Source: Rhizopus sp. PT2906 (Eukaryota; Mucoromycota; Mucoromycetes; Mucorales; Rhizopodaceae). Taken from it: a stretch of DNA of 64,000 nucleotides. Shown piece after piece: positions 14,301 through 29,300 of the stretch. Every line of letters starts with the position of its first letter. Within the stretch, counting starts at the first letter, position 1. The notes below the pieces were generated by a model. It worked only from the letters and a program-made list of their open reading frames with translations. It was not told where the DNA came from and ran no database searches. A program made the translations under genes and the position numbers. The DNA is taken from positions 1-64,000 of the forward strand of contig JAMYHX010000043.1 in the NCBI GenBank assembly GCA_025529335.1. The letters are read 5' to 3'.

Positions 14301-17300
14301 GAGATGTTGTTACATTTATGGATTGATAATGGCGTTTTTTACTAGGAACAGAAGGTGTTTTTGATAATCGGAGCTGTTGCTTGATAAAACCTATCATAAC
14401 ATTGAATATATACAGTCACAAATATGTCTAATGCATACCATAAAACCAAAAGCAGTGAAGTGGAAAGAAAGCAGTCAGGGCAATCATGATGGGGCCAAAC
14501 GGCTTTAATTGAAAGGCACATAGGATCGTATACGCGTGAAAGAGAATACGAGTGAGCACAAAGGTAAATGCAAACAGGTAGTCATGACGAAACTGGTTTC
14601 GAACAGAGCCAAGAGCAAGTAGAAAGGTAGGCACCTCCAAGAGACACATCATGATGAAGATCGAGCAGTACCCTTGGCTGATGGCCCATGTCAACACGCC
14701 AATATAGACTATATGATGAATCCAGCCGGTCAAGAGGCCAATCTTTTTCGGATAGAATAGGCTTCCAATCATCAGGTCTATCACTAGAAAGGTCATAAAA
14801 AAGACAGTGATCTGAACTGTCCAGGTGCGATAGTCGAGTACACGTGTCAGGTTTGATCGGAATAGAGTGTACACGAGTGGGATCGAACTCACACTCGTGA
14901 TGAAGCTGCTCAATAGTGTGCACACATAGGCAATCTCTCTTTCTGTCCTTGCTAGCTTTGATTTGTACCAAAATGTAAACCATCCAATGAGTGTGATTGT
15001 TGAATAGATGCTTGTCTTTATCACAATTGGATCAAAAATGGATGTAATCATTGTACCTTTGTGACTTAATATTTCTGTTTTACTACAAGTTTAATTTTTA
15101 AGCACTCAAAATCAACTTGAACAAAAGGGTAGATAATTTTCGAGTTCAAAAGGCGTTTTTATTATTTTTTTCATTATATAGGGGGGGTACCTAGTAGTAC
15201 TAATGGTCATTAGATCTATTCTAGGAAGGAATTGGCTGTATATTCTCCATGAGCCCTGTTTGCTTCAATATGATTGGATTTTATTATTATTAAAAAAATA
15301 AAGGCCCCCCAAAGTATTTGTCTATTTATGCACAGGAAGTTTGTCTTTTTTAAAAAATCAAATTGGCTAGAAAAATAATATAAGCTTTCCAAATTCTTTA
15401 GTATAAACAATTCATATTTAAGTGGCATTAGCTTGCCCTACTGTGCTATCGCCATCTTCATCGCTCTCCTCCTCCTCCTCTTTTTCTTCTTCATCCTCCG
15501 TATAAATGACAGGAGAAATTCTTTCATTTCCAATAATTTTCTGCGCCCTGTCTTTAACAATTGTAGTTATTTCATCATTTGTATTGCCTGAAAAATTGTC
15601 ATAAGCATCATTATCCATCCTATTCTGCATATAATATTGTAATGTTAAGCAGGGATATGCGATTGATAATGCTAATCATAATAAGTGTCATTCTATCAAT
15701 GATTTTTTAAAGCACCAGCTTTTATTTCACTGGATGTTTTGGGATAAGGTAATGGAAGTAAATGTTTACAGGTGATAAAGAGTATATGTGGCGATTTAGA
15801 CCCATAGCTTGAATTATTAGTATGTGAGCTGATTTAGTTTTGTGCAAAGGAAGGTAAGTTAAGGTTGAGAGAGAAGGTGATGAAGATGACGCTTGGGACT
15901 GACTTTAGTTTATCCAAATTATGTTTTTTCTTGTTTGTCGCCTTTCTTTTAGCAAATTCAACACTGGTGGTATCCAACTTACTTTTATCGAGTTCAACAA
16001 TGAATGGTATATCAAGTTTTAGTTTTAGATTGGTGTACACTACGTGCAGGAGAATATCCAGGAGAGGGTTCATGCTACAAGCACTTCTTGTGATGTTGTC
16101 AACAAACCTTTTGAATGTGCAGTGTCAAGCTAGAGCTTTGCTCAGGAACAGGGTATCTTTCCATATTTCTTGAGGTAGAATAAAGTTTCAAAAAGGAAAA
16201 GAGATAAAAAAAAAACAAAGGGGAACAAAAAATGGAATATCACTCTCTTTTTTATTTCTGTACCTTACATTTAGTCATATTGTTATGGACTAAGCAGGTC
16301 ATAGATTTGATTCAATACTGTTTGATCTACTTGATTCAAGAGAGCATTGATCGAAGGATGTTGAACAGCCTTTCTGATAAGTTGTATTAAATCTATTGTA
16401 TACACTGGATCCTGTCGAAAGATCTATACTTGATATATCAGCATCATCATTTCATTCTCCCAACAGATATTACCTCGTTCTTTCTGTTCTTTTCAGGACT
16501 GTCTTCTACTTCATAAATGTCTCCTTCCATATCTACTTCACTATACAAAACCCTTTATAATATATTAAAAAAGAACCTAAATTAGGGGAATATCCATGTC
16601 CTTACTCGTCTCCTTCAATCTCTTTTATCTCTGGTCCCACGTCACTCCAGATAGCCATCAGATTGGGTAATTTATTGATCATCAGTGGATACCCAGTCAT
16701 TAATAAATTTGTAAATCCAATGCATGCTAATTTCCTTGCTCTTGTTTGGCTGATATTATCAAACTATAGAGCTAGTTAGTATGGCTTATTTTTCATTATA
16801 TACAAATACCTTATCAAGCCAAGTGTCCAGCACATGATTCACATAGTCTTCCTTTTGTTGATGTTTATCAGCCATCATTTCGATCAGTTGAATGACAAAG
16901 GATGTATCATATATTGATAAACGTGCCAATAAATTCATATAATTCATTAATGCATACCCATACATCTCGCCTTGAAGTAACATTTGAATGATGTTATCCA
17001 TCAGCCCAGACTGTAAAAGCGAGTTTGCATAAAATTTCAAAGGCACTGACTGGAACGCTAGGTCGATGGTGTGTGCGATATAGGCAGCAGCTTGTTCTCT
17101 CGATGTGCCTACCTTGTCTGCTAATTTGCTAAATAAAGTCAGGCTGTGTTCGGGTATCAGCGTCGATGACGCATCCAGCATGATGTAGCTATCAATGATC
17201 TTTAGCACCTTTCGAAGGTTCTCTGTATCATAATCCAACAGTTCGAGGCAGGACGGTAAGAGCGACATGATCTCAGGGCTGGATTGGAGTGTGCATTGGA

Positions 17301-20300
17301 GCATGGTCCACCATAGGTCGAGTGAATCTTCCAAGAGATAAATATGTGCTTCCTAATTGAATATAAGTAAAACTACGTTTATATGTGTGGCAAAAATTCC
17401 TTACGTTGTTACGATCAATGCAGTATCTTATCATGGGTATCAAAATATGATGTATCTGCATGGACTGCTCACCAAGTATCTATATAAAACGTGTTAGATT
17501 TGCCTGTAAGAATGCTATGGTCACTTACACTTGTCAATTTAGTAAATACAACAACCAGTGAGGACTGAAGCAAAGGTTCAGTGCCAGGACCCCACAGAGG
17601 CGTAATTAATTGAATGATTTGATCTGCATATGGTATAACCTATTTTTGTTTTTGTCAGTATCCCCTCTATTTATATATATATACTTTACTTCATGTCCTG
17701 TTCTATCCATAATAGCAGACAGATACGATATCAATTTCATCAATGTATCTGCTTCTTCAACCTGGTTAACCATACTAAGCAAGAGATGAATAGCGATTCC
17801 CAAATAAGGTAATATGATCTGCGTCTCAAAATCCCAATCCTCCACCGCGTTCTTCAGCGCGTGGACAGCTGTCAACCTGACCACTAAATCTTCACTCTCG
17901 GCCATCAAGTCCAAAACGATCTGGTAGATCGTCTGACGACACTCTATACTGACACTTTCTGTGATCCATCTACCTAGTAGCCAGGCTATACGTCTTCGTA
18001 AAACCTTTAGCTGTGGGTCCTTGTTGCTGGCCTCAGGCTTTAATCTTTTTGCTACAAAAGATTCAAAATCAAATCGACCATAGAGCGGATTGACGCCAAG
18101 TCCGATAGCGGTGTAGACTGCATCTTTGAAGAGAAGACTTTGTCGATCATGTACATCTTTTTCAATGTTAGTCCAGTTTTTTTGCTTATCTTTTTTTCTC
18201 CCCTACCACACACGCGATCCACCAAATTGATCATAATGGGAGCGAGCTGATCTCTGTGTTTTGACAGTAAACTCATGAACGTGATCTCTGCACAGGGTCT
18301 AATCTCAAACTCCCAGTTCTCAGAGTCTGCTGCATTCACCCATCCTTCAGGATCCTCTTCCCATTTGGCAAAATCGTCGGGTGTCAATAACATGTATCGT
18401 CCGATCAACGTTTCAGCACAGAGCGTGACAAATTCAGGTGTGACGAATTGCTCATTGATGATCTTGGCTGCTTCCAACGTCAATGCCTTTTCTTCGTCTG
18501 TCACTGACAAAATGTCCAATTCGACTAACGAATGGTGAGTTTTTTTTTTATATTTTTTTTTGGTATGAACCCTTTACCAGACGTGTGTGTCGAATTCTTG
18601 ATGGTCTCTTTTACCAAAAGCATGCCTTGTAATAAATGGTGTTCCAATATACCTTGTCCTATCATGATGTTTTGCCAGTAATATCGAATGATGTCTAACC
18701 ATGCTGGACATAATACCACAGATACTGGATGTGCCTTTTGTAAAGCCAAATAAAGCGCACCATACTCTTCAATGATGCTTTCTACTTCTTGAATCAACTT
18801 GACTTGATTCATCTGAAGTAGGTTATATCCTTTATTTTTACGGTTAATCTCTATCTTTATTTTTTCATTCAATGACACTTACTAAAATTCATGTACTGTT
18901 CTAAATGTCCTGAACTGATGGCAATAAATGTCTACACTTTTTTAATAACCCTACATATAATATGGTTTATCTCTACATACCTTGGTTTCATCATACTTGT
19001 GAACATCTTTGATACCACTGACCATCAAGATACGTAAACACTTGATACAAGAGGCTGTGATCTGTAACTCGATTTCCTTTTGCTTTTGAACGTATGCCAT
19101 ATAAATCTGTGCAACCACTTGAAATAATTCTGGAGCAATCTCGGCAAACTGTTTGCGTCCACTAGCCAGTAATCGGGTACTAAGTTCGGCAAGAACTTCA
19201 TACAGTGTCTCAAGTGCATGATGGTGAACGACACTATTGTCAGCATTTGAAATGATCTTTAAGAGTGAGCTTAGTAGATCAGGCCTACACTAAACTTGCT
19301 TAATTGATAATTGAAAAAAAAACAGTAAATGATTGCCTCTGTACCATTGGTGAGGATAATCGATGCGAGCAATTCGAGCAATAATAACTGCATTCTGCGA
19401 AGTGAGCTTTGGGAAGAGGGAATAAAAAGATTAGATACAGTTACTTTTTTTCGTTATATATATATATATATATATATATACCTTCTTGTTGGGTTCATCC
19501 ATAAACCCGAGAAGTCGTTGACGAATCACTGTCTTTTCCTCGGGATCGATAGGACTATAGAGTAGATTAGATAAAAAGTTCTAATATATCTAAACAAGTT
19601 TAACTTTTTGGCAGTCTTTCTCCAGAAACGATCAATGCCATTCTTTAGATAAATGCCACTCAATACTCGAATATCATGGTGAATGTTGGAATCATAAAAT
19701 ATATCCTTTTTTTCATATAATTAGACCTCTCTCTTTTTTGAAATGTCTTTTTTTTTTTTTTACTTGTAAGGTGGCAAAAAACCTAGGCGCGTTCTCCCAT
19801 TGTTTTAACATGTCTTCGGCTTGTTTCATACGGTAATAATCTTGTGAAGTGGCTTCACTAAGAACCGTAAGAAGTTGGCTTTTAGCTTCACTCATCTATT
19901 ATGAATAAAATAAAAAAGAAAATACGAGAACGATGGGGACTTTTTGACATATAATCAAAGTGTAAGTGTGTACGAATGAAGAGGGGACCTGAAAAATCCA
20001 AAGTCACACCATGGTTTCTTTCTGTAGTGTTTTATAAAGCGCATCTCTCTTTATCAATCATGAATGACGCGCAGAAGCAAAAAATATTGAAATATATAAA
20101 AGAATAACCAAGTTTATTAAATTATACTTTAACATTGTGAAGCCCCTTTAGGAGGTCGGTGCTGCTGCTGAAGGCGTTGGTCTTGGTCTTCGAAACATGG
20201 GTATAAATGTTCTTTTTTATGTCTGTCCTGCTGAACATTGAATACTTTAGACTTGATTACCGCCCTTATTCTATCTGGCATAGTATCGATATACTTGCAA

Positions 20301-23300
20301 CACAAGTCCTTATCGAAGTTGCTTCACTTCTTTTCGATTCTTTCCCATAGATTCTGAGTATTCTTGGCATATACGTAAATGCGGAAGCATATGATTAAGA
20401 ATACGATGTTGTCGACTTACAGGCCATGATTGTGGTACAGAGCAGACGTTTTCTAAAATCGATGCGCTTACCAGATTATGTACACCTCCAATTGTTTGAT
20501 CTTTTCATTGTACTTGGCAAGTAAGATACGAACGTTTTGGTCCGCACTTTCTAATAGCTTACGGCAAAGAAGGTCTTGGCCTAAAGAAGATGACATACAA
20601 ATCTGCAGTGTAACCTGGAGGATACAGAGTTAGTTCTTTTTCACAGAGAACTCTAAAATGTATCATGTATTTCTTCCCTTACTTTTGATCTTGGTCTATT
20701 CATTCATGGTGGGTGTGAAAGTGAGGTACTTTCATGCTGGTAACTTAATCTGTAGTTAATGTGCCTACTCAGCTATTAATTACTCTTTAACATAACAGTT
20801 TGTCAGGTTTAAAGATCTTATAAACAAATACACCATCAAGCTTCTAGGGAATCGATTAAATAAGGCTAATGAAAAAGATGCAGCTTCAATATGAAATTCC
20901 TAGTTCTAAGCCGTACAAATCAAAGTTCAGAAAGGGGCAAAATAAGTAAAACTTTAATTTTATTTTTCAGGTGCATGTAGTGTTAGCCATTCAGAGAATT
21001 TAATCCTTCCATCTATCAAAGATTTGATTTAAGCTGCCTGATTTATGAAACTGGCTCTTGCTGTATGTCTTTTGTTGATTTGCATAAAATAAGATGATCT
21101 CACCACTAGTGCTTCCAACATTTTTGTCTTGAACACAAAAGATACCATCTCTGCTACACCACTTACCAGTGTCTGATGCAATAGAGTATGGCTTGGTATT
21201 AAAGCTTCCTGAATACCCTTTGCTGGTATAGAACTGATAGTCAACGTAATAAAATAAGCCACTTGCTTGCTTGTATTCATAGTCGAATGTGATATCAGAA
21301 CAATACACGTAACTTGCTAGCAAGAATGCCCAAATGGCAAACACAGATTGTATTTTCATTAGCATGATTTTAAAGAACAGATACACAAACTATAGTAGAA
21401 AGAAAAAAGCTTATTTTATATTCTCTTTTTCTTTGTCATAATGAAGAAATTATAGAAATGGGAGAAGAACTTTAATCCTTTTATATATATATGTATTCGT
21501 GCATCTTTTTACACGATTAATATGTCCAAAAAAAAGAGCAAAAGTCTTTAATTCTGTTTGTGTCGAGCATAGTGTTACACGGATATGTAGCCAGCCAAAA
21601 CTGGCCAATACCGCCTTCGACAAGATATGCATCTCCTCCGCACACCAGGCCAACAACATCAATCAAACTTTGGGTGAACAGAACCAACTCTAGGTGCAAA
21701 CTTATGAAATGAACAGTGCAGTCTTCGATCTGAAGCAGCTGTCCATTCTGTCTATGTGCTCTCGTCAATCAGTATCCTTCCGCTATTGGAACAATTCCAA
21801 TGTGTTAGGGAACCATTAATGGAATCATCATTGCTTTGGATTTCATACAGATTCTCGTACGACTGTTTGCAGCATTGGTATAACAGCAATGTAATCGGCA
21901 CACCTGTGTTACCTCCTACCACTTCTATAGATCATGTTTCAATTGAAAAAGTTACCTTGAATGAGACCAGACGGTTTAACATCCCCTTTGACTGAAGTGC
22001 GCTCTCTCTCTCTCTCGCTATGTTACAGTTCTTTATGTGCATTTATGTCGTGATCCTGTTGGTTGTCTTTTTTTTCGATAGAGGCTTACACGTCTATTGA
22101 TACAGTGCGTGAAGATCGCACTATCCTTCCTCTCGGTCATGAAATTAATTTAACGAATCAACGGCTTATCTACGTGAAAAGGAATGACATCTTGTTGTTT
22201 GACACAAACCCCAGGCCATACGAAAGGAATCTGCCATCGCCTGTCTCAACAATGAATCAGGGCTTGTTATAATTGTGGGGATCCAGGGCGTTTGATTCGA
22301 GATTGTTCCAAACGTAATACTGTGGACGAGAAATATACTCGCTACAATAATTCATTGTCTGCCGTCCACATTACCAACACCCCATTTCATCTGCTGTATC
22401 CAAGTCTTCACAACAATCTGTTACTGAGTTTGCTAAGCCAACATCAAGACTAGCACTGTATGCACTAGGTCATCTACATCTATTACTACTACTGCTGCTG
22501 CTGTAGTTTCTGAAGAGGATGACGATGCTGATGATCCAGATCACGTTCCTTCAATATATGATGAATCCAAGCAATATTATGATGCTATGTTAATCGAGTT
22601 ATAGTAGAGACAAGATATCAAAGACGATGTCCGACTCCCTATGGGGTATATAAATAAAGGATGCTACTCTCACTCACAGCTATGCATATGTTTATACACA
22701 TTGGAAGGAGAATGCTAATCCTTTCATTTTTCTACTGTTTGGCTACACAATCGAATTAATATTGTTTCTTTATATGGAAATTGTTGTTGTTTTTATATTT
22801 TTTTTTAAACTGTCCATATTGGATCATATCTACTTCTTTCTACTTTCAATCATGAATCAAGTTGATAAAATGTGGTTATATAAGCATCCTCAAGGTTTAA
22901 AGGCTTTAGAATCTGTAATGATTAAATATTGCATATGTGCATAAATATTGATTATTGTCTAGGAATTGGACCAATTACGAAAGAGAAGATATAATCGATC
23001 CAACAAGTTTAAAAGAGAACAAGATATATCAAGCAAGGAAACGTCTAAAACAATAATAGAGACGTCAAAACATACTTTGGTAAGTAATCCCCCCTCTCTC
23101 TTTCTTCTTTATCAAGATAGACACTCATATCAGTATATATATAGTCTACATTCGAACCGCGTTCCCAAAAAGGTAAGCGATGATCTCTGATGTATACAAC
23201 AGCTGACACGTCTTATTCCATAGACACTCTGGAACAAAGAGAGGTTCAGGATAAAAAGATCCATCCTACATTTATTCAAATACCAAAGGTAATATATTCT

Positions 23301-26300
23301 TTGTCTTATTTATATATGTTTCTTATATAAAAAAAAAGTCTTGTACAATAGACGAAAAAGAATCTAAAGTGAATAGCAGTAATAAAGTGTACCTACCTCA
23401 GCTTTCTCCAGAACTCAAATTTACTGAACCTGAAGGCTCGATTGAACCTACAAAGCAACGACCTCCCACAAAAAAGCGAGTATCCTTTAATGAACAGCTA
23501 ACGTTTATTATTCCTACATACGAGGAACCTAGAGAAGAGCAGACTGAAATAAATGAACGTAAGCCAGAGAGAATGGAGCCCACGAGACCTGTTATCGAAC
23601 GATACGCGCCTCATCAATCCATTCAAAGAAGAGAACAGAAAAAGGAACCACAAAGACTACCAAATAGACTACTTGATATATTTCAGCCAAAAAGAGATAT
23701 CAAGTCTATGTAAATACAGAATAAGACTATTTGTGTTGTTTTGAAAATAAATATGATCCTTTATGAAAATATATCACCATAGGAAATTTTTAGTACGAAT
23801 ATACAGTTTTATACAGATTTATACAGATTTATGCAAGATTCGTTTTTTGATTGTTATTTTAAATCTCGTGATCATTTCCTTACAGATATTAAATACCTTG
23901 TCTCAAATGAACAACAGCCGTGAAGGGATGCTCAACAACCTTGTCCTTGCCATCATTTCAAAATGGGATTAAGAATGCAGTAAAGACTGTTTCAGTCTCA
24001 GATAATTGAAATAAAGAACGATATTAAGGAGTTGGGAACTGCAAAGGAAGAATATGAAGAAAAGCTTTTTGAGATGCATCAAGAGAATACTAAGCTGAGA
24101 GAACAGCTTGAGAGTATTCTTGCTAATACAGCAGACTCAAGCGGGCCCAGGCGTACAAAACACGACGAGTTAAGCCAGTGCCTGTTCTTAGATAAATTAT
24201 GCCCTGATAGGTTTGTTCAATATCCTCTTGTTGAGGGCACCAAGAACAAATGTCAATTCTCTGGGGCCTCTTAAAAAAGTTGATGGAGGATATACATGGC
24301 AGCCTTGTGGACAATGTGATGTTCGATGCTGCTTGTGACTATGTCACAATTTTTAGACTGCCTGCTCTCATTCGTGAAGTAAAAGACAAGCATCAGGTTG
24401 AAAATGGTAAGTCATTTAAGGATACTGATCCTCGAGCGAAACTAGCAGCTATTGAAGCTCTTGAGGAGATGACTGCTCCTTTCATACCTTTACGTGCTTG
24501 TGTGGGTTCTTGGGGTACCAATCTCATGCTCCGCTACTACCGGGCTCGCAATAAGAAGAACAGGTATTTTGCTGCTTCCAGCAATGAACAAGTTAACTAT
24601 ATCAATTAGAAAATAAAAAACAACTAATTTTTTCTTTACTTTTTAAAGATCAAATGCCCCAAGAGAATACTGCTCGCGGCCGAGATTTGTGCCAACCGTC
24701 TTCTTCTGCGAACGTCCTTCGTGAAGAAAGTGATGAGAGTGATGACAGCGATATCAAGTAAACTTTAAAAATCTAAAATATAAGGTATAGTATTGCTTAC
24801 AATTGTCATTTAGCGATATCAGATCTATCGATGCCACAAGTATATTTACATCAACTGTACACCACTACAAAGCAAATGATACAAATAAGCGTCGTAGTAA
24901 TAATAAAACTACTGTACTGGATTGAAGAAGGTAGACTAATTGTTATTTAAATATAGGTAAGCTTACTGCCAAAAGAACAAGGTCAGGCAAATCAAATTAA
25001 AGTGTAATTTCAATCATAATGTGTATAAATAAAGCATAAACTATTAAACACAACGTCTATTTTATTTAACTGTTGTATATAATATATAAAATATAAGTAC
25101 TATTGTAAGAATATAGGCGAAATGTTGAGCATCATTTTTCTGAGTGTATAAAGCTGTATAAAGTTGTATAAACCTATATAAACAATAACAGATTTGCGTA
25201 TAGAACTGCATATTTCTGTAGAAACCTGTAGGCTCGAGCTCAAAATTTCCTATAGTGCATATTGATTAACAAAGGAAAAAGATACAACAAAACAAAGCAG
25301 AATCGAAATCAGCGCAAACAGAAAAGAAAAAAGAAGCAAGAAAACGGTCAAATGTAATTGTGGCAATAGTATTTAATGATTAAAGGTTATTGACAATGAT
25401 ATGATTAGGCTATCTGCTGAAGAAAAGGAAGGAGTAGCTCGGAAAAGTAAGTTCCCATTATTCCGATTCGATTCCTCTGATTGATTTTGGAGATGATATG
25501 AAAAAAAACAAAGGCACTATTGCTGTCAAAGGCCATGTTAGTGGCGTCAGAGAATACTACAGAAGGAGCTCCTTCAGAAATCAAGACAGTTCAAGAATGT
25601 CCTGGTTGGCATAAATGAATTCTGAATGTCGAAGGTATTCTTATAAAATCAGATTGACAAAGTCAATGTTATTTAATGACAGTTTTGGTCCGTCAATTAT
25701 TTAGGTTTGCAACAACTGTAAACAGAAGCGGCTGGAACAAAAGAACCTCTCGAATGGTAAAAAGTCTCATAGTATATTAGATTGCAAAATCTGCAATATA
25801 CTGTGGAACAGAAATATAAATGCAAGTAAAAACATGCTCGATATCTCTTTGGCCATTTGGAGAGGTGAAGGATGGCCTTGGGCTTTCATTAGAGAAATTG
25901 CCGCCGAAAACACGTTTCCCTGTTGTATTTAGGTTTTCAAGATAGGTTTAAACAAAGTAAAAGTACGATGAGACTGTGTTGTATCTTTATTCAGAATAAA
26001 GTGAAGAGAAAAGAGATGATAGCACAATCTATGATTATATATTAAGAAGCTGAGGCATTTAAACTGGATTGACTATATTTGATTAAGGTGTAACAGATCT
26101 TATAGTAACATTGAGTTCAACTCTAAATATTGTATTTAAGCACTGAATAGTAGCGTGGATACTACATTCCCTCCAACAGGGTTTAGATATATACAAGTAG
26201 GTGTTTTATTCAAACTCAGTATAAAATACTAAAAGGGTGCGAAATCCAGGTATAGATGACTGTATAACGGATACTCTATCAGTGTAGAGCAACTTGTATA

Positions 26301-29300
26301 CAGTTAAACCATATCCATATCGTATACTCCATAGCCACTCAGTAACCCAAATGAAAAGGTGCTATCAATCTACAATAAATATAGATTCCTTCACGATTAC
26401 GACGTTTCATACCACAAAGTGGTCAATAAAATATTTTTAATATTTTCTTCCTTACATTGATGCTTAGGCTGTCACACGCCCATTGCATACAAAAGCATAT
26501 ATTTAGTTACAAGAGTTTATTACACATTTTGCTAAGATACAACAGTCAATGGATATGCTTGGATTATCACTTTACGCATAATGCAGACAATGACTATTTA
26601 ATTCTTGTAAAAGTATCTGTCTCGATTATGATAGAACCGAGGGCGGTCGTAGAGCAAGTCATCATCGTCGATGGGGTGGACATATCCATCAGCTGGCAGA
26701 TCATCAATCGATTCATCGGTTACGCTTGTTCCTTCGTAGTGAAACTCTTCTCCGGGTCTGATAAGATCGATCCTGAGGGTCTTTCCTTTACCATTGGCAT
26801 CATTGTCGTTTATAACTGCTGTATATCGGCCTTGTGGAAGTCTTTCGTAGTCAACCACACCGCGTGTTCTCTCAGGATAACCGGCGAGCCAGTTTGGTTC
26901 CTTGGTCCTCAAGATAATTTCATGGCTAGTGCGGCTCAAAAGCAGGTTGGCGTGAATTCTGTACTCTGGCGGGAATACGCGAGGAGCTGGAAAGAATTGG
27001 AGAATGGCCGGTTCCTTTTCTGCATTAGCAGCAGAGAGAGTAAAGACCAAGACGGCAGAGAGGAGAGATGTGAATTTCATAGTTGTTGAAGAAAAACCTC
27101 TCTTCTTATTAGCGCCTTTTATAATTAACTGTTTGGTGCAATGGTCTCAGGTTCTTCCTGTCAAAGATACTGAATGTGATCTAGTGGGCGTAATATGGTT
27201 AAACATATGCCGCATTGTTTGGTTTCACTGTTTCATTCTATATGCTGGTCTAATTTTTTGACAGGGTGTTTATGTATGTAGGTCAAATCATATCATTTAC
27301 ATAATGTTCTTTGCTTAAGTTGGGTTTGTCCATAAGAAGAGCATCCAGTTGCAGTTGGCAATCCTTTACTTTCATAGTATCAGCAAGGTTGTTTATATGT
27401 GGCGTATGCCATATTTGGAATAAAACGTTAAATACTTGTACGATGCTTTGACTACGCCGTAAAAGCCACAAACTTTCTGCTTTGACATAAGAAGAATACG
27501 GTATGAAATACAGAATGGTACAGGGATAACGCAGCATAAAGCTGACCAGACCGTGTTAATTAACAAGAAAAATTGTTGTAAGATAATAAAAAGGCGGACG
27601 CGTCCTAACAAGCCTTGTTTGAAATACTATCTAACTTGACACGTATCGTTTGATTTTCGTGAAACCTTTCAGTTCACTAGGCTAAAGTTGATGGGAATCT
27701 TTAGGACGGCTTATTGGGTTATTCTGTGTGAAACAAGAGGAGTTACACAGCGTCTACGCACCTAGCTCCTTGATAGGAGACGTGTAGACAACAACTGGGG
27801 AATATGTGCTAGATTAAAAGAGCAATGAGGGGTGCTGAAGACTGACTGGGTAGTGTTAAACTAATCATGGAAGGATAGGTTAAGGTAGGACACTGGTGCT
27901 TATCTTCGTAACTTTCCCATGTGCGAGACAAACGCCAAATAGATCCTAGGTTTTATCTGTCTGAAAACTGAACCCTTATATATTGAACAAATGCAGCCCA
28001 TGATGGAGAGCACGGCTGTCTTTCAAGATGATGGTGAAAAAATGTTTTCATAGAACAGGGATGGGTTTGATGAATGTCTATTTGATCATGCAAGGCGTTT
28101 CCTTTTTCTTTTCTTTTGCCGATCATGCTGTCTGAGATGTTTTGGGAAACGGCCACTGATTTAGTCGAGAGACAAGGTTTGTTTCAGAAGTACTATTCTA
28201 TCGATGGGACATCCATTTGATCATATCATTTTACCTATCGGATGAATACTACATCTACGGGGAAAATCAAGTCCATGCAAACAAAAGATGTTTTCCTTTA
28301 CTATCTGCTCACTGATAAACTAACTTTTTTTTTGCTTTTATCACAAATTTGCTCTTTTCTTTTGCTAGATGCAAAGTCTGTTCTAGAATTGCCGTAAAAT
28401 AACATTTGATAAACAAAGAGTCGGTTTTTTCCCTTGACAAGCCAAAGAGGAAAAAATAGCAACAAAGGAGATATCAAAAAGAGACTTATAGTTTACAGTT
28501 CATGCATCGTCCGGTTCAAAGATTAATCGATAGTTTTCCAAAATGACTTAAACCAATCGAACCTGTCATTGGATATCGGTCAACCTTTGAGCATCCTGTG
28601 CGCTCAATGCTGCCAAGTCAAACTGACTATCACCTTCATTACCCATCAATGTCAAACCAAATATCGTCACCAGATTAGCAACGCCCATCTTGTTATATCG
28701 CTTGGTTTTGCTGCGCTCTACCCAAGCCATTAGTCCTTTGTTTTCTCCCATTATCAATATAACTTATTTATCAAGATGACACATTGTGATATTTGTTGTA
28801 GTTATTGTTGTATTAGTGTGAATACAGTTTTATACAAGTTTCTACTAATATCTGCACAAATTTCTATTAAAACTTTCCTCCAAAATTTCCATTAGTGATA
28901 AATGAACAATACAATCTTTTATTCTCAACCAGAAAGATAGTTTGAGTGCTCTGTTTTGTTCAGCGAGTTTTGCCTCTCGCTCAGCATTCAAACAACACAT
29001 TTATGATACTGAAGCTATTGAAGGAACATGCTGAGGGAAAGTATTCATAACATCGTTTACAAACTGTAATTCCGGCCAAATAAAATAAATGACAACCTTT
29101 ATCATTACTAAGTTCTGCTTGGGGTTGAAGGTAATGTGTCCTTCTTTGGCTAGGAACGTGATGTCTGACAGGTATCAGGGCATAGGTACACTGTATTTTA
29201 CGCACAGGTTGCTCTACACTGCTCATGCAAAGATGATCTATCTGACCGTGATTTACAATCAGTCAGTTGGTGAAACGGAGACGAAAAATGTGATCCACGC